Notes: generated by a model from the sequence alone, not told the origin. Counted from the stretch's first letter, positions 7,846 through 15,193 are shown. The stretch is DNA of 32,915 nt from JAOAFT01 sp035390885 (GCA_035390885.1 DAOOUW010000026.1:1-32915), one strand, 5' to 3'. Program-made: numbers and translations.

Positions 7846-8997
7846 TTAATTTTTCGCGCCTGCCGCTTCAAGCATCTTTACTATCTCAGCGTTACCTTTA
7901 TCTTTGGCAAGGCTAAGAGCTGTTGTACCATCTTTAGACTTAGTAGTAAAAGACGCTTTTGCGGAAAGTAAAGCTTTGGCAACATCTGCATGTCCATTGT
8001 AACTTGCATACATAAGAGGCGTCCATCCGGGAGTATCGGTATCATTGATATTGGCGCCAGCGCCGAGAAGAATCTTTACGACTTCTAAATGTCCAGAATT
8101 TGCCGCTTCCAATAGAGGGCTATGTCCATCAACCTTCTCATTCACATTCACCCCACCCTGTATAAGGTATTTCACTGCCTCTACTGCACCCTGGCTTGCC
8201 ATTGCTATCATGGCAGTTTTATCCATGCCTGTACGGGCTCCGGCTTTTGCCAGTGCAAGCGTAACTGCATAATTTTTTTCACCGGCATCTTTTTCAGGAA
8301 TAGCAAAGTCCAGCGCTCTCCAATTCCAGCCGTTTAAAAAAACTTCTGCATTTGGTTTAGCTCCTGCAGCAAGCAAAGCTTTCGTAATCTCCGGACAACC
8401 TTGCATAGCGGCAAACATCAATACAGTCAGGTTGTTGTCGCTTTTACTATTTGCATTAGCTTTCAGAGAGAGAAGTTTTTGAACTGTTTCTATATGGTTC
8501 TTTTCTATTGCATAAGTAAGAGCAGTGGCGCCTGCAGTGTCGCGATAATTGACGTTAGTACCAGCCTTCACCAAAGCCTCGACGACATCGGTGTGTCCAT
8601 TGGAGGCCGCAAGAAGCAAGGAAATTCCACATCGATCGGTTTCTTCCTTTGGTTTCAAACCAGCATCTAGCAGAATTTTAACCTTATCCAATTGTCCGTT
8701 TGACGATGCTGACATTATTGGAGTTATATCGTCGACAGCAGCGCACACATTCGCGCCTGATGCAACAAGAGCTTTGACGTCTTCAGCATTGCCCTGCATT
8801 ACTGCCGCCAATACTGAAGCTCGCGCCTTTATGCTTGCAGGTCGGCTTCCCATACCAAAAAATCCACCGGAACCTTTATCAATTATCTGGATGTCCAGAA
8901 ACTTAGCGGCAAGAGAAAAAGCTTTCTCAGCAGCATGGCTGGCTTCCTCTACATTTTTACCTCCGAATTGTTGATACTCTCGTGCAATGACGCTCAT
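7846..8997 (-). CDS. Jag-N domain/ankyrin-repeat fusion protein (383 aa)
   Basis: Residues 1-60 look like a Jag N-terminal domain: an EEA-containing helix (NVEEASHAAEKAF) followed by KGSGGFFGMGSRPASIKARA (41-60), which matches the family's K-x-G-F-G-x-G-S-x-P-A-x-I/V-x-V signature. In Jag/KhpB this domain precedes RNA-binding KH and R3H domains; here neither is present and about ten ankyrin repeats (61-383) follow, such as TPLMYASYNGHADVAKALLS. The start has a good ribosome binding site (AAGGAG, 9 bases upstream). Cytosolic. The fusion suggests that ankyrin recognition was attached to a domain used elsewhere for localisation or ribonucleoprotein contacts; the function is unknown. Confidence 0.85.
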   Translation of the reverse strand: MSVIAREYQQFGGKNVEEASHAAEKAFSLAAKFLDIQIIDKGSGGFFGMGSRPASIKARASVLAAVMQGNAEDVKALVASGANVCAAVDDITPIMSASSNGQLDKVKILLDAGLKPKEETDRCGISLLLAASNGHTDVVEALVKAGTNVNYRDTAGATALTYAIEKNHIETVQKLLSLKANANSKSDNNLTVLMFAAMQGCPEITKALLAAGAKPNAEVFLNGWNWRALDFAIPEKDAGEKNYAVTLALAKAGARTGMDKTAMIAMASQGAVEAVKYLIQGGVNVNEKVDGHSPLLEAANSGHLEVVKILLGAGANINDTDTPGWTPLMYASYNGHADVAKALLSAKASFTTKSKDGTTALSLAKDKGNAEIVKMLEAAGAKN

Positions 8998-9050
8998 TAT
9001 TTTCTTCTCCTTAATTTATATTTTTACAAAATAATGGGATGCCTGGAATT

Positions 9051-9443
9051 TCATTCTGCAGAATCAATTCTGGACATTGCCTCATAAATAGTTTCACATT
9101 TTTCAATATTTTTCTGCTTTATTTTTTTAGTATGGGAGTATTCGATAAGCATTTTTCGCTTGCCACCTGCATCAAAAGGCTGCTGTCCAATGGAGCGAAC
9201 CTCGGAATAGCCTTCATAATCTTTCAACTCACCTTCAGGGTTAGCTTCCGACCATTTATAGTAATCATCTGCAAAGCCAGCCAATTTTACATGGACTTCG
9301 ACAAATTCATTTGTAATATTAGTTTTTCCTTTGGCATCTGCTTGCTGTTGATTTTGAATAGGAATGGTTACTTTCTGATTTTGTTGGCTGCTAACCTTTG
9401 CAGTTGCTTTACTGCCAAACAAGCTTTTGAGAAAGTTTGTCAT
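9051..9443 (-). CDS. Tagged hypothetical protein (130 aa), first gene of the island operon
   Basis: It begins MTNFLKSLFGSKATAKVSS and carries QNQKVTIPIQNQQQ, the same N-terminal module seen in the 179-residue protein downstream. The body has a strand-rich part (FVEVHVKLAGFADDYYKW) and a lysine-rich helical C-terminus (KKIKQKNIEKCETIYEAMSR). No known family is recognised and no signal peptide is present. There is no obvious Shine-Dalgarno sequence before this ATG, so the start or translation level is uncertain. As the operon's first gene it is 53 bases ahead of the Jag-N/ankyrin gene. Confidence 0.75.
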   Translation of the reverse strand: MTNFLKSLFGSKATAKVSSQQNQKVTIPIQNQQQADAKGKTNITNEFVEVHVKLAGFADDYYKWSEANPEGELKDYEGYSEVRSIGQQPFDAGGKRKMLIEYSHTKKIKQKNIEKCETIYEAMSRIDSAE

Positions 9444-9654
9444 AAGTAATTAAATGATTTTGTTTTGGATATTAGTAGTTTAGTAAAGGAAAGTTATTTT
9501 TCTACAAATTCGATTATTTCACACCTATCATTAGCGGTGATAAATACATCTTTTTCTTGGTCTCACTAAGAGATAAGGTATGCGTTAATCTCAAATGAAG
9601 CAACAAAAAATATAGAACATTTGCCTGGCAAGCGCTTTGATGCGTTTACGGCAC
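9444..9654 (-). other. AT-rich leader region upstream of the island operon
   Basis: This stretch must hold the operon's promoter if transcription starts at the first gene, but I see no convincing -35/-10 pair on the minus strand. A short dyad tatca/tgata lies at about 9516-9532. No gene is supported here. Confidence 0.4.
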
Positions 9655-9715
9655 CACAGCAACCGATTCCTGAACGACGGCTGAGGCGAACGATAGCTCG
9701 TATCGAAGCCACCGG
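9655..9715. repeat. Diverged copy of the dispersed hairpin repeat
   Basis: It shares gcaaccgat, ggctgag, cgata and cgtatcgaagccaccg with the copy at 1487-1570. It abuts the three-hairpin repeat that follows, giving a composite of two repeat families at the island's right edge. Confidence 0.75.
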
Positions 9716-9727
9716 CTTGATAGACTA

Positions 9728-10202
9728 CCCCGTCAACCTTCGGTTGACACCCCTTCTGAGAAGGGGAATTATTCCCTCTTGTAGAGGGGTGTCCGAAGGG
9801 CGGGGTGTGTCCTTTCTGCTTCGTGTTTTTACTTTCCTTTACATTTAATTCATCATTATTTGTTCTTTTCTCTTGAAAGAAAAGAACAAAAAGTTTACCC
9901 AAATTATGCATAGGAAAGATTTACAGAAATTGAAAATATCCTTACTGCACAGTTTGGGGTTCAAAACTGAAGAAGAATATAATCCGTTGCCTCGATACAC
10001 TTTATTTATTGAATACGACTTCCCAAATCTGATTTTTCTACTTCTTCATTATAACCTTATGCTTTTCAAGTATTGCATCTGCTAATTTATCCAGCGACTG
10101 AAAGTCAGTCCCTTTCGGATAACCTTTTACAATAACTGGCTCGAGGAGTTCTACATTCAAATTCGTAATCAGTCCTTTGATTGTATCCAGCATCTTACCA
10201 CC
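9728..10202. repeat. Right arm of the direct repeat bounding the island
   Basis: It contains the three-hairpin repeat (9728-9793), an inverted repeat with a 13-base stem (9859-9871 with 9878-9890), a patch homologous to the left arm (actgaagaagaatat at about 9967) and the 3' end of the intact flavodiiron gene (10038-10202). It is shorter than the left arm because it lacks the insert at about 170-345. Between 9794 and 10037 no gene is supported. Confidence 0.8.
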
Positions 10203-11222
10203 CCAGCCATAAGAACCAATCACAGACGCATACTTCAATTTCGGTCTCAATGCATTTGCCAGATAAACTGCTGATACAACCTGCGGATGCGGTCCTGTCA
10301 ATACCGTTGGCGAACCGATCACTATTGTTGATGCATCGACAAGCGACATTGCAAGCTCGCCAATATCCGTTTGAGTCAGGTTAAATGGCTTGACGATGAT
10401 ATTTCTTTTGATGAGCGCAGAGATAAAATAATCAACCATTGCTCTCGTCGAATGGTGCATGGATACAAACGGAAGAATGACTTCGTTTTTTACATCATCC
10501 GAAATCCAGTCGTTATAAGCATTCAAAATAAACTTCGGATTTCGATAGACGGGACCATGACTTGGAGCGATCGTCTCGAATTCATAACTCGCAAGTTTTT
10601 CCATGTGCTTTTTGATGTTCGCTCTAAACGGCATCATAATTTCGGCGTAGTATCTTTTTGCCGACAAATAGACTTCGCACTCATCATCTGCATAGAGTTC
10701 ACTGCTGGCAAGATGCGAGCCAAAGAAATCGCAGGGGAATAAAATCTTATCCTCTATGAGATACGTCAGCATGGTTTCAGGCCAGTGAACCCACGGAGCT
10801 ATAATAAATTTTAGCGTCCTGTCTCCAAGCGAAAGAGTTTCACCATCTTTAATGGTAATGAATCTCTCTGCAGGAATAAGCAGAAGATCGATTAACATAT
10901 TTTTGCACTTTTCATTCGTTACAACCTTTGAGTCGGGATAGAGTTCGAGGACTTTCGGTATTGCTCCTGAATGATCCTGCTCGGCATGATTTGCAATAAC
11001 ATAGTCGATTTTCTGAACGCCTGTTTCCCTGAGATTATTGACGAACTCATCTTCCTTTGCAGGATCGGCAGTATCGATTAAAGCTATCTTTTCACTGCCT
11101 TTGATAAGATAAGAGTTATAACTTGTACCATCAGGGAGCGGAATCAGTTCATCAAATAATCTTCTATCCCAATCGTTCACACCGACGGCAAATATATTAT
11201 TTTTTATTTCTCTGATAGCCAT
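10038..11222 (-). CDS. fprA: Class A flavodiiron protein (FprA)
   Basis: Flavodiiron proteins reduce O2 to water and/or NO to N2O in the cytosol, with electrons delivered through rubredoxin. Residues 1-245 form a metallo-beta-lactamase-like domain with the full set of diiron ligands: H79, E81, D83, H84 (NHAEQDHSG), H146, D165 and H222 (SHGPVY). Residues ~250-394 are a flavodoxin-like FMN domain with SMHHSTRAM as the phosphate-binding loop and GSPTVLTGPHPQV. Length (394) is typical of class A, with no fused rubredoxin. It starts 3 bases after the high-molecular-weight rubredoxin gene, so the two form one operon. Its last ~55 codons are duplicated at 430-594. Confidence 0.95.
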   Translation of the reverse strand: MAIREIKNNIFAVGVNDWDRRLFDELIPLPDGTSYNSYLIKGSEKIALIDTADPAKEDEFVNNLRETGVQKIDYVIANHAEQDHSGAIPKVLELYPDSKVVTNEKCKNMLIDLLLIPAERFITIKDGETLSLGDRTLKFIIAPWVHWPETMLTYLIEDKILFPCDFFGSHLASSELYADDECEVYLSAKRYYAEIMMPFRANIKKHMEKLASYEFETIAPSHGPVYRNPKFILNAYNDWISDDVKNEVILPFVSMHHSTRAMVDYFISALIKRNIIVKPFNLTQTDIGELAMSLVDASTIVIGSPTVLTGPHPQVVSAVYLANALRPKLKYASVIGSYGWGGKMLDTIKGLITNLNVELLEPVIVKGYPKGTDFQSLDKLADAILEKHKVIMKK

Positions 11223-11225
11223 GGA

Positions 11226-11912
11226 TTATTCCTCCTTTTCAAATTCGGATTTTTCTGCTCCACAAATTGGGCATACCCAATCGTCGGGCAATTCTTCAAA
11301 TGGAGTTCCTGGTTGAATTCCATTGTCAGGGTCTCCCTGTTCTGGATCATAAACATACCCACAAACCGAGCAAGTATATTTTCCCATAGTCTTTTCTCCT
11401 TCTTCTTTGATATTTCTTCTATAATGTGTTGCATTTGCGGAGATACCGCCTCGTAACACGTCATGATAATACGCGTACGTCATTGGTTCTCCTGTTAGTA
11501 AAGTTCTGCAGTCGGTTACCTCGCCAATAAAAACAGTATGAGTTCCTACTGAAAGAGAATTTACAACTTTGCATTCAATAAATCCAAGTGAATTTTCAAA
11601 ATATGGAAGCCCATTTCCCGATACTTTGTACGCTACATCTTTAAACTTATCCACGTCTCTTCCAGACTTGAACCCAAAAAGACTTATTAACTTCATCGGG
11701 AAATTGTCAGGGAGAATGGATACGCAGAATAATTTACTCTCTGCAATAAAACTGTGAGTCAAGGTAAGATGACTAATTGATATTGCAATTTTGGGGGGCT
11801 CTGGAGTTATTTGAAAAACTGAATTCGCAATCTGTCCGTTAATCTTATCATCGTTTTTAGAACTCACCATGAACATCCCATAGGTAATTTTATCTAAAGC
11901 CTTGAGATCCAT
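11226..11912 (-). CDS. hrb: High-molecular-weight rubredoxin (flavin reductase-like domain plus rubredoxin)
   Basis: Residues ~1-155 are a flavin-reductase-like FMN domain (ITYGMFMVSSKN, TLTHSFIAESKLF, VGTHTVFIGEV). The C-terminal 53 residues are a complete rubredoxin with two cysteine pairs, YTCSVCGY and WVCPICGA. This matches Hrb of Moorella, an NADH:rubredoxin oxidoreductase that feeds electrons to FprA, and fprA follows 3 bases later. The start at 11912 (MDLKALDKITYG) is preferred because GAGGAGGAG lies directly before it; the in-frame ATG at 11930 has no ribosome binding site. A second strong ribosome binding site inside the gene precedes the rubredoxin part. Confidence 0.93.
   Translation of the reverse strand: MDLKALDKITYGMFMVSSKNDDKINGQIANSVFQITPEPPKIAISISHLTLTHSFIAESKLFCVSILPDNFPMKLISLFGFKSGRDVDKFKDVAYKVSGNGLPYFENSLGFIECKVVNSLSVGTHTVFIGEVTDCRTLLTGEPMTYAYYHDVLRGGISANATHYRRNIKEEGEKTMGKYTCSVCGYVYDPEQGDPDNGIQPGTPFEELPDDWVCPICGAEKSEFEKEE
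11385..11401 (-). promoter_or_regulatory. Internal ribosome binding site before the rubredoxin domain
   Basis: On the minus strand AAGGAG is followed by 8 bases and an in-frame ATG at 11387. Translation from there gives a 53-residue stand-alone rubredoxin (MGKYTCSVCGYVYDPEQGD...). The motif is as good as the best starts in this window, but it also encodes an ordinary linker (EEGEKTM), so it could be a leftover from a gene fusion. Confidence 0.6.
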
Positions 11913-12036
11913 CTGCTCCTCCTCGTTCATATTATGTACGATGCCGTTGAATGATTTGAACTAATTTACAAATAGAAAAGTCGCAAAAAGTTTGTGATGA
12001 TGTTGACTAAATTGGGATAAAGCAGTTTTTATCGTA

Positions 12037-12441
12037 TTAACTCATCCAATTTTCTAATATCAGTCCTTCAATTCTACTAAAATGTTTAGTATTATTGGAA
12101 ACACAAATGTAATTTTTTGTTAATACCATTGCCCCAATGAGTATGTCTGCATCTGAAATAGGTTTACCCGATTGTTTAAGAGAAGCATAAATTTCTGATG
12201 CTTTATCAAAAACATTTATATTATCTAATAGAAGGATTTCTAATAAATTACATATTCTTTCAAATTCCTTTAATTTACCTGTAGCATTTGCTGCTAAAAG
12301 CCCTCTTTTTATTTCATAGTAGCTTATTCCATTTATAATGACTGTTTCACCTTTTATTAGTACTGTCTGCAATTTCTCTTTAATTTTTTGATCGCCTTTC
12401 ATTAAAGCGCTAATTATATCCGAATCTAGGACATAATTCAT
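12037..12441 (-). CDS. PIN-domain ribonuclease (VapC-like toxin)
   Basis: A 134-residue PIN domain: YVLDSDIISALMKGD supplies the first acidic residue (D6), E43 lies in ISYYEIKRGLL, and the third acidic cluster is ISDADILIGA (D97, D99). The closing CVSNNTKHFSRIEGL matches the VapC pattern of N-T-x-H-F. VapC toxins are Mg-dependent endonucleases that cleave tRNA or rRNA. The start overlaps the stop of the upstream gene (ATGA) and has GAGGAGGG upstream, so translation is coupled. No ordinary VapB-like antitoxin (short, AbrB or RHH fold) is present; the 166-residue upstream protein is the most likely partner. Confidence 0.88.
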   Translation of the reverse strand: MNYVLDSDIISALMKGDQKIKEKLQTVLIKGETVIINGISYYEIKRGLLAANATGKLKEFERICNLLEILLLDNINVFDKASEIYASLKQSGKPISDADILIGAMVLTKNYICVSNNTKHFSRIEGLILENWMS

Positions 12442-12938
12442 TTAAATAAATCCCTCCTCTTTATTGAAGATTCAAAAGAGGCAATCTGTTCTTTTTTCAG
12501 ATCATTTAACAACCCACACATCAACTCAATTCCTAACGCTTTCTTAACTCTTGAAAGAAGTTCCTCGTCACTAATGATGTCAATTTGTTCCGGTGAAATA
12601 TTTCCTTCTACAAACTTTAAAAAGTTTTCCATCTGCACCCTGTCTAACCTTTTGAAAGGTTCTTCATTCCTTAATAGTTTATTGGCGATATCTGCAATGC
12701 GTGTGTAAAAATCTTTCTTTGGAAGTGTTTTTATGACAGTTTCAGTTTTTGTTTCAATATATGGCTTTTCAATCGAAGATGGATCGACTTCAGAAATGGG
12801 CGAAGAGAATGTAATATATTTCCTTGATAACAAACCCTCAAGAGCAACTAACGTATCTCTTCCTTTGCTTTGAATAAACGTGACTGGAACTGAACATTCT
12901 GAAGATGCAACATTTTGTAAAGTCGAGTCGTATATCAT
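12438..12938 (-). CDS. Unknown 166-aa protein between TIGR04255 and PIN genes; possible antitoxin
   Basis: Not a family I recognise. The first ~75 residues have a strand/loop character (VPVTFIQSKGRDTLVALEGL), the middle is helical (FYTRIADIANKLLRNEEP), and the end is a charged helix (LKKEQIASFESSIKRRDLFK) of the kind antitoxins use to wrap a PIN toxin. Both ends overlap their neighbours by 4 bases (ATGA), which points to fixed stoichiometry with both. The antitoxin role is an inference from position only. Confidence 0.75.
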   Translation of the reverse strand: MIYDSTLQNVASSECSVPVTFIQSKGRDTLVALEGLLSRKYITFSSPISEVDPSSIEKPYIETKTETVIKTLPKKDFYTRIADIANKLLRNEEPFKRLDRVQMENFLKFVEGNISPEQIDIISDEELLSRVKKALGIELMCGLLNDLKKEQIASFESSIKRRDLFK

Positions 12939-13693
12939 TCAAACCTCCTTAATAGTTCGCCATCTATCATTTTAAAAAACCAGTCATCAGTTAATTCATG
13001 TGCTTTGGTTCCCCAATGAATGATTTGCTCCTTACCTGCAGGAACATCCACATTGGCGGATTGGACTTGTGTTTCCCATTTTAAAGCTTCAGCATCTTTC
13101 ACGAATCTTAAATGTACAGCGCCTTTCGGTTCATTAGCAGAGAATGCCAGTCGTAAATCGAAACCTAACGGTGAATTGCTAACTTCATTACCCTCAAAAA
13201 GTTTCTCATACACTTCTATGTTTATTTTTAAATTCTTCAAGAAGGAAAATACATCCCCTTCTTTATTGTTAAAGTCAACAGTATCAATATACCTTAATGA
13301 TAACCAATTAACTTCCAAATTATTTTCAGCATCTGGATATGCATCAAAAAGTATATTCACAACACTACAAATTCTTTTTTCAAAATCTTCCCAGGTATAA
13401 TTTTTAGTATCATTCAAGGTAATAATTCCAGGGCCGATCTGAATTAATGGCCATTCATTGTTATTTCTTCGGAATCTATGCTGAACTACATATCCTGCAA
13501 ACTCATCGAGCATTGCCGCTGTAGGCAGTTGTTCATGGAATGGATATTCATCTTTTACTCTATCATATATTCTACCAAGGAGTATTTTATAATGTGGATC
13601 TACCTTTATTCCAGGAACAGGTTCTTGCAGTTTCCATCGTGTTTCAAATATTGCTTCTACAAGCGGTTTATTTTTTAATATTTTTCTTTCCAT
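12935..13693 (-). CDS. TIGR04255-family protein
   Basis: The N-terminus KNKPLVEAIFETRWKL is the signature of the sporadically distributed TIGR04255 family, and the overall length (252) and the later segments (IQIGPGIITLND, WLSLRYIDTVDF, WGTKAHELTDDWFFKMI) fit it. The biochemical function of the family is unknown. The gene has a clear ribosome binding site (GGAGG, 7 bases before ATG) and overlaps the next gene by 4 bases. With the PIN toxin at the end of the operon, a role in a toxin-antitoxin or defence unit is plausible. Confidence 0.85.
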   Translation of the reverse strand: MERKILKNKPLVEAIFETRWKLQEPVPGIKVDPHYKILLGRIYDRVKDEYPFHEQLPTAAMLDEFAGYVVQHRFRRNNNEWPLIQIGPGIITLNDTKNYTWEDFEKRICSVVNILFDAYPDAENNLEVNWLSLRYIDTVDFNNKEGDVFSFLKNLKINIEVYEKLFEGNEVSNSPLGFDLRLAFSANEPKGAVHLRFVKDAEALKWETQVQSANVDVPAGKEQIIHWGTKAHELTDDWFFKMIDGELLRRFE

Positions 13694-14004
13694 TTCTGAA
13701 CCTCCACATTTTTCTATATGCAGCGCTCTTCCATCAAATCTATTTTAGAAAAAAAACGATTCACTTTCTAAGTGTATTTAAATACAACGGAATGTAATTT
13801 AGCAAATTAAACTAGTTAATCCATTTAAAAATTCTAATGATAAGAATTTGAATCCAATTTTCAATTTCTTGAATCCTGGTCAATATAATTATTCACACCG
13901 CTTTTTTATGGATTTTGTAACATTTTATTTAATCTATTATTTGGGGATTTTTTAATTCATTGGTACTTTTGCTTAAATTTTAGAAAAAAAATTCAAAAAT
14001 GCCG
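13694..14004. other. AT-rich intergenic region upstream of the TIGR04255 operon
   Basis: Apart from the two dyads at 13762-13786 I see nothing gene-like. The region should hold the promoter of the TIGR04255 operon on the minus strand and any terminator of the membrane-protein gene, but no convincing example of either was found. Confidence 0.4.
13762..13786. promoter_or_regulatory. Two adjacent dyads, candidate operator of the TIGR04255-PIN operon
   Basis: CACTT-TCT-AAGTG (13762-13774) is directly followed by and overlaps the perfect palindrome TGTATTTAAATACA (13773-13786). They lie about 70-95 bases upstream of the first start codon of the operon, a position typical of autoregulated toxin-antitoxin operators. 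AT-rich palindromes arise by chance more easily than GC-rich ones. Confidence 0.45.
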
Positions 14005-14379
14005 TTATTTGACTTGCACACTTTTCACTTTTTCTTGTTTGCGTATACATTGGCAGAAACCGTGGTAGTTGGCGCAAATTCCACCCAGCACAGAGAATAA
14101 TCCCCAGAATAATGGTCGAGTAAAAATATGTAGTAACGTCGGCTGGCAATAAGGCAGCAGGTAGATTCCCCATGTAATTAAAAAACAACCGAGCACAATA
14201 CAGATATGACCAAAGACAAGTAGTGCAGTTCGATCGTCTCGCCAGCCTAAAAAAGCAAGAGCGCCACCGATGAGCAATGGAATTATTCCGCCAGCATTGC
14301 CGCTGCTCACAAGTATAAATATTCCCATAATAAAGAGAAGTATTCCTAAGATTAAAGTAATTGGACTACGAATTTTCAT
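14005..14379 (-). CDS. Small integral membrane protein (124 aa), unknown function
   Basis: Four hydrophobic segments are visible: LILGILLFIMGIFILV, GGIIPLLIGGALAFLGW, LLVFGHICIVLGCFLITWGI and RPLFWGLFSVLGGIC, then a basic tail. The start at 14379 (MKIRSPITL) is preferred because AAAGGA lies 9 bases upstream; the ATG at 14397 has no ribosome binding site. No catalytic motif or recognisable family. Confidence 0.7.
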   Translation of the reverse strand: MKIRSPITLILGILLFIMGIFILVSSGNAGGIIPLLIGGALAFLGWRDDRTALLVFGHICIVLGCFLITWGIYLLPYCQPTLLHIFTRPLFWGLFSVLGGICANYHGFCQCIRKQEKVKSVQVK

Positions 14380-14503
14380 TCTTGTAATCCTTTCCATTTG
14401 TAAATTTATTTATGTGTGCGCATCCGAAAATACCGAGTTCTTTTATACCTGATAAATACATTATCAATCTGCTTTCTATAAATTTCAATTACTTTTCTCT
14501 CTA

Positions 14504-14896
14504 CTATTCCAAGGCTGGAACCATATAATCTGTTTGTTGAACAATTAAATCATGGTCGACTTCGAATATCGATATAATCATTTGTTTCGTTATTTCTCCT
14601 TTCTTCATACTGCCAATATCCTGTGGTAACGTTGCGCTCCATTCCTGTTCTAAGATTACAGTATTATCATCAACAAAGCTCCTGAGAACCTTTAATTTTC
14701 TATCCTTAAAAAAATTTAAGGCGTTATTTGCAAATTGGTAGAATTCATTAAAACCGCCCTTCCTCCCTTTTGGAACGCTCGCAGAAGGCATAGCAATCCA
14801 TTCTAAATCTCTTGAATAAAATTTATCGATCCAATCGTTCGTGCATTTGTTATAAGAATCAACGCAATCAAATAACAATCGTTTCTTATTCTTCAT
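14504..14896 (-). CDS. SnoaL-like/NTF2-like family protein
   Basis: About 130 residues with the NTF2-like pattern: an N-terminal helix (FDCVDSYNKCTNDWIDKFYS), the acidic LEWIAMPSASVPKGRKGG segment, then strands (LKVLRSFVDDNTVILEQEWS, KQMIISIFEVDHDLIVQQTD). Such proteins bind small hydrophobic ligands or act as isomerases/hydrolases; the ligand is unknown. The start at 14896 has AAGG 8 bases upstream and fits the fold; the longer frame to 14938 lacks a ribosome binding site. A promoter is likely at 14959-14987. Confidence 0.75.
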   Translation of the reverse strand: MKNKKRLLFDCVDSYNKCTNDWIDKFYSRDLEWIAMPSASVPKGRKGGFNEFYQFANNALNFFKDRKLKVLRSFVDDNTVILEQEWSATLPQDIGSMKKGEITKQMIISIFEVDHDLIVQQTDYMVPALE

Positions 14897-14958
14897 AGTA
14901 GGTCCCTTCCGTGATTCGTGTACAAAAGAAAAACTCAACTGCTTTTGAATTTCTATTC

Positions 14959-14987
14959 ATTATAACTATAGAGAAACTACAGTGAAA
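14959..14987 (-). promoter_or_regulatory. Probable promoter of the SnoaL-like gene
   Basis: On the minus strand a perfect TATAAT (14959-14964) stands 17 bases after TTTCAC (14982-14987), a weak -35. The start codon is about 60 bases downstream. Confidence 0.45.
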
Positions 14988-15124
14988 ATTTTTCTATTGC
15001 AATGGTAAAGAAAATGGCGCTTCGGTTATTACTTTCCTTATTATCGAAATACAGCTCGATGAGTTGGATATTATTGTATTTGATCAATGTCCTCTTCCTC
15101 TACAATTGGAAGCAAATTCTATAA

Positions 15125-15153
15125 TTGATTCATAAATTGAAGCGATGTATATT
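15125..15153 (+). promoter_or_regulatory. Promoter of the LamG-like gene
   Basis: TTGATT (15125-15130), 17 bases, TATATT (15148-15153). The same -10 and spacing are found at 27116-27144 and 29548-29576. The leader is about 34 bases, with AAGGA before the ATG at 15194. Confidence 0.65.
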
Positions 15154-15193
15154 TTGTTTACGTCGCGTGTGAATCGATAATGAAGGAATCAAT

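Noticed and set aside
9859..9890. Inverted repeat considered as terminator of fprA
   Set aside because: The stem is strong but no T-run follows it on the minus strand, and the same hairpin is part of the duplicated arm at 121-146.
9591..9911. Open frame of 106 codons on the minus strand at the right island edge
   Set aside because: It is made entirely of two repeat families read through, with no plausible protein features.
1..10202. Integrase, transposase or tRNA attachment site for the island
   Set aside because: None was found on either strand; the only boundary signals are the repeats and the fprA 3' duplication.
11913..11930. Upstream ATG as the start of the high-molecular-weight rubredoxin
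   Set aside because: The six extra codons are themselves the ribosome binding site (GAGGAGGAG) of the ATG at 11912.
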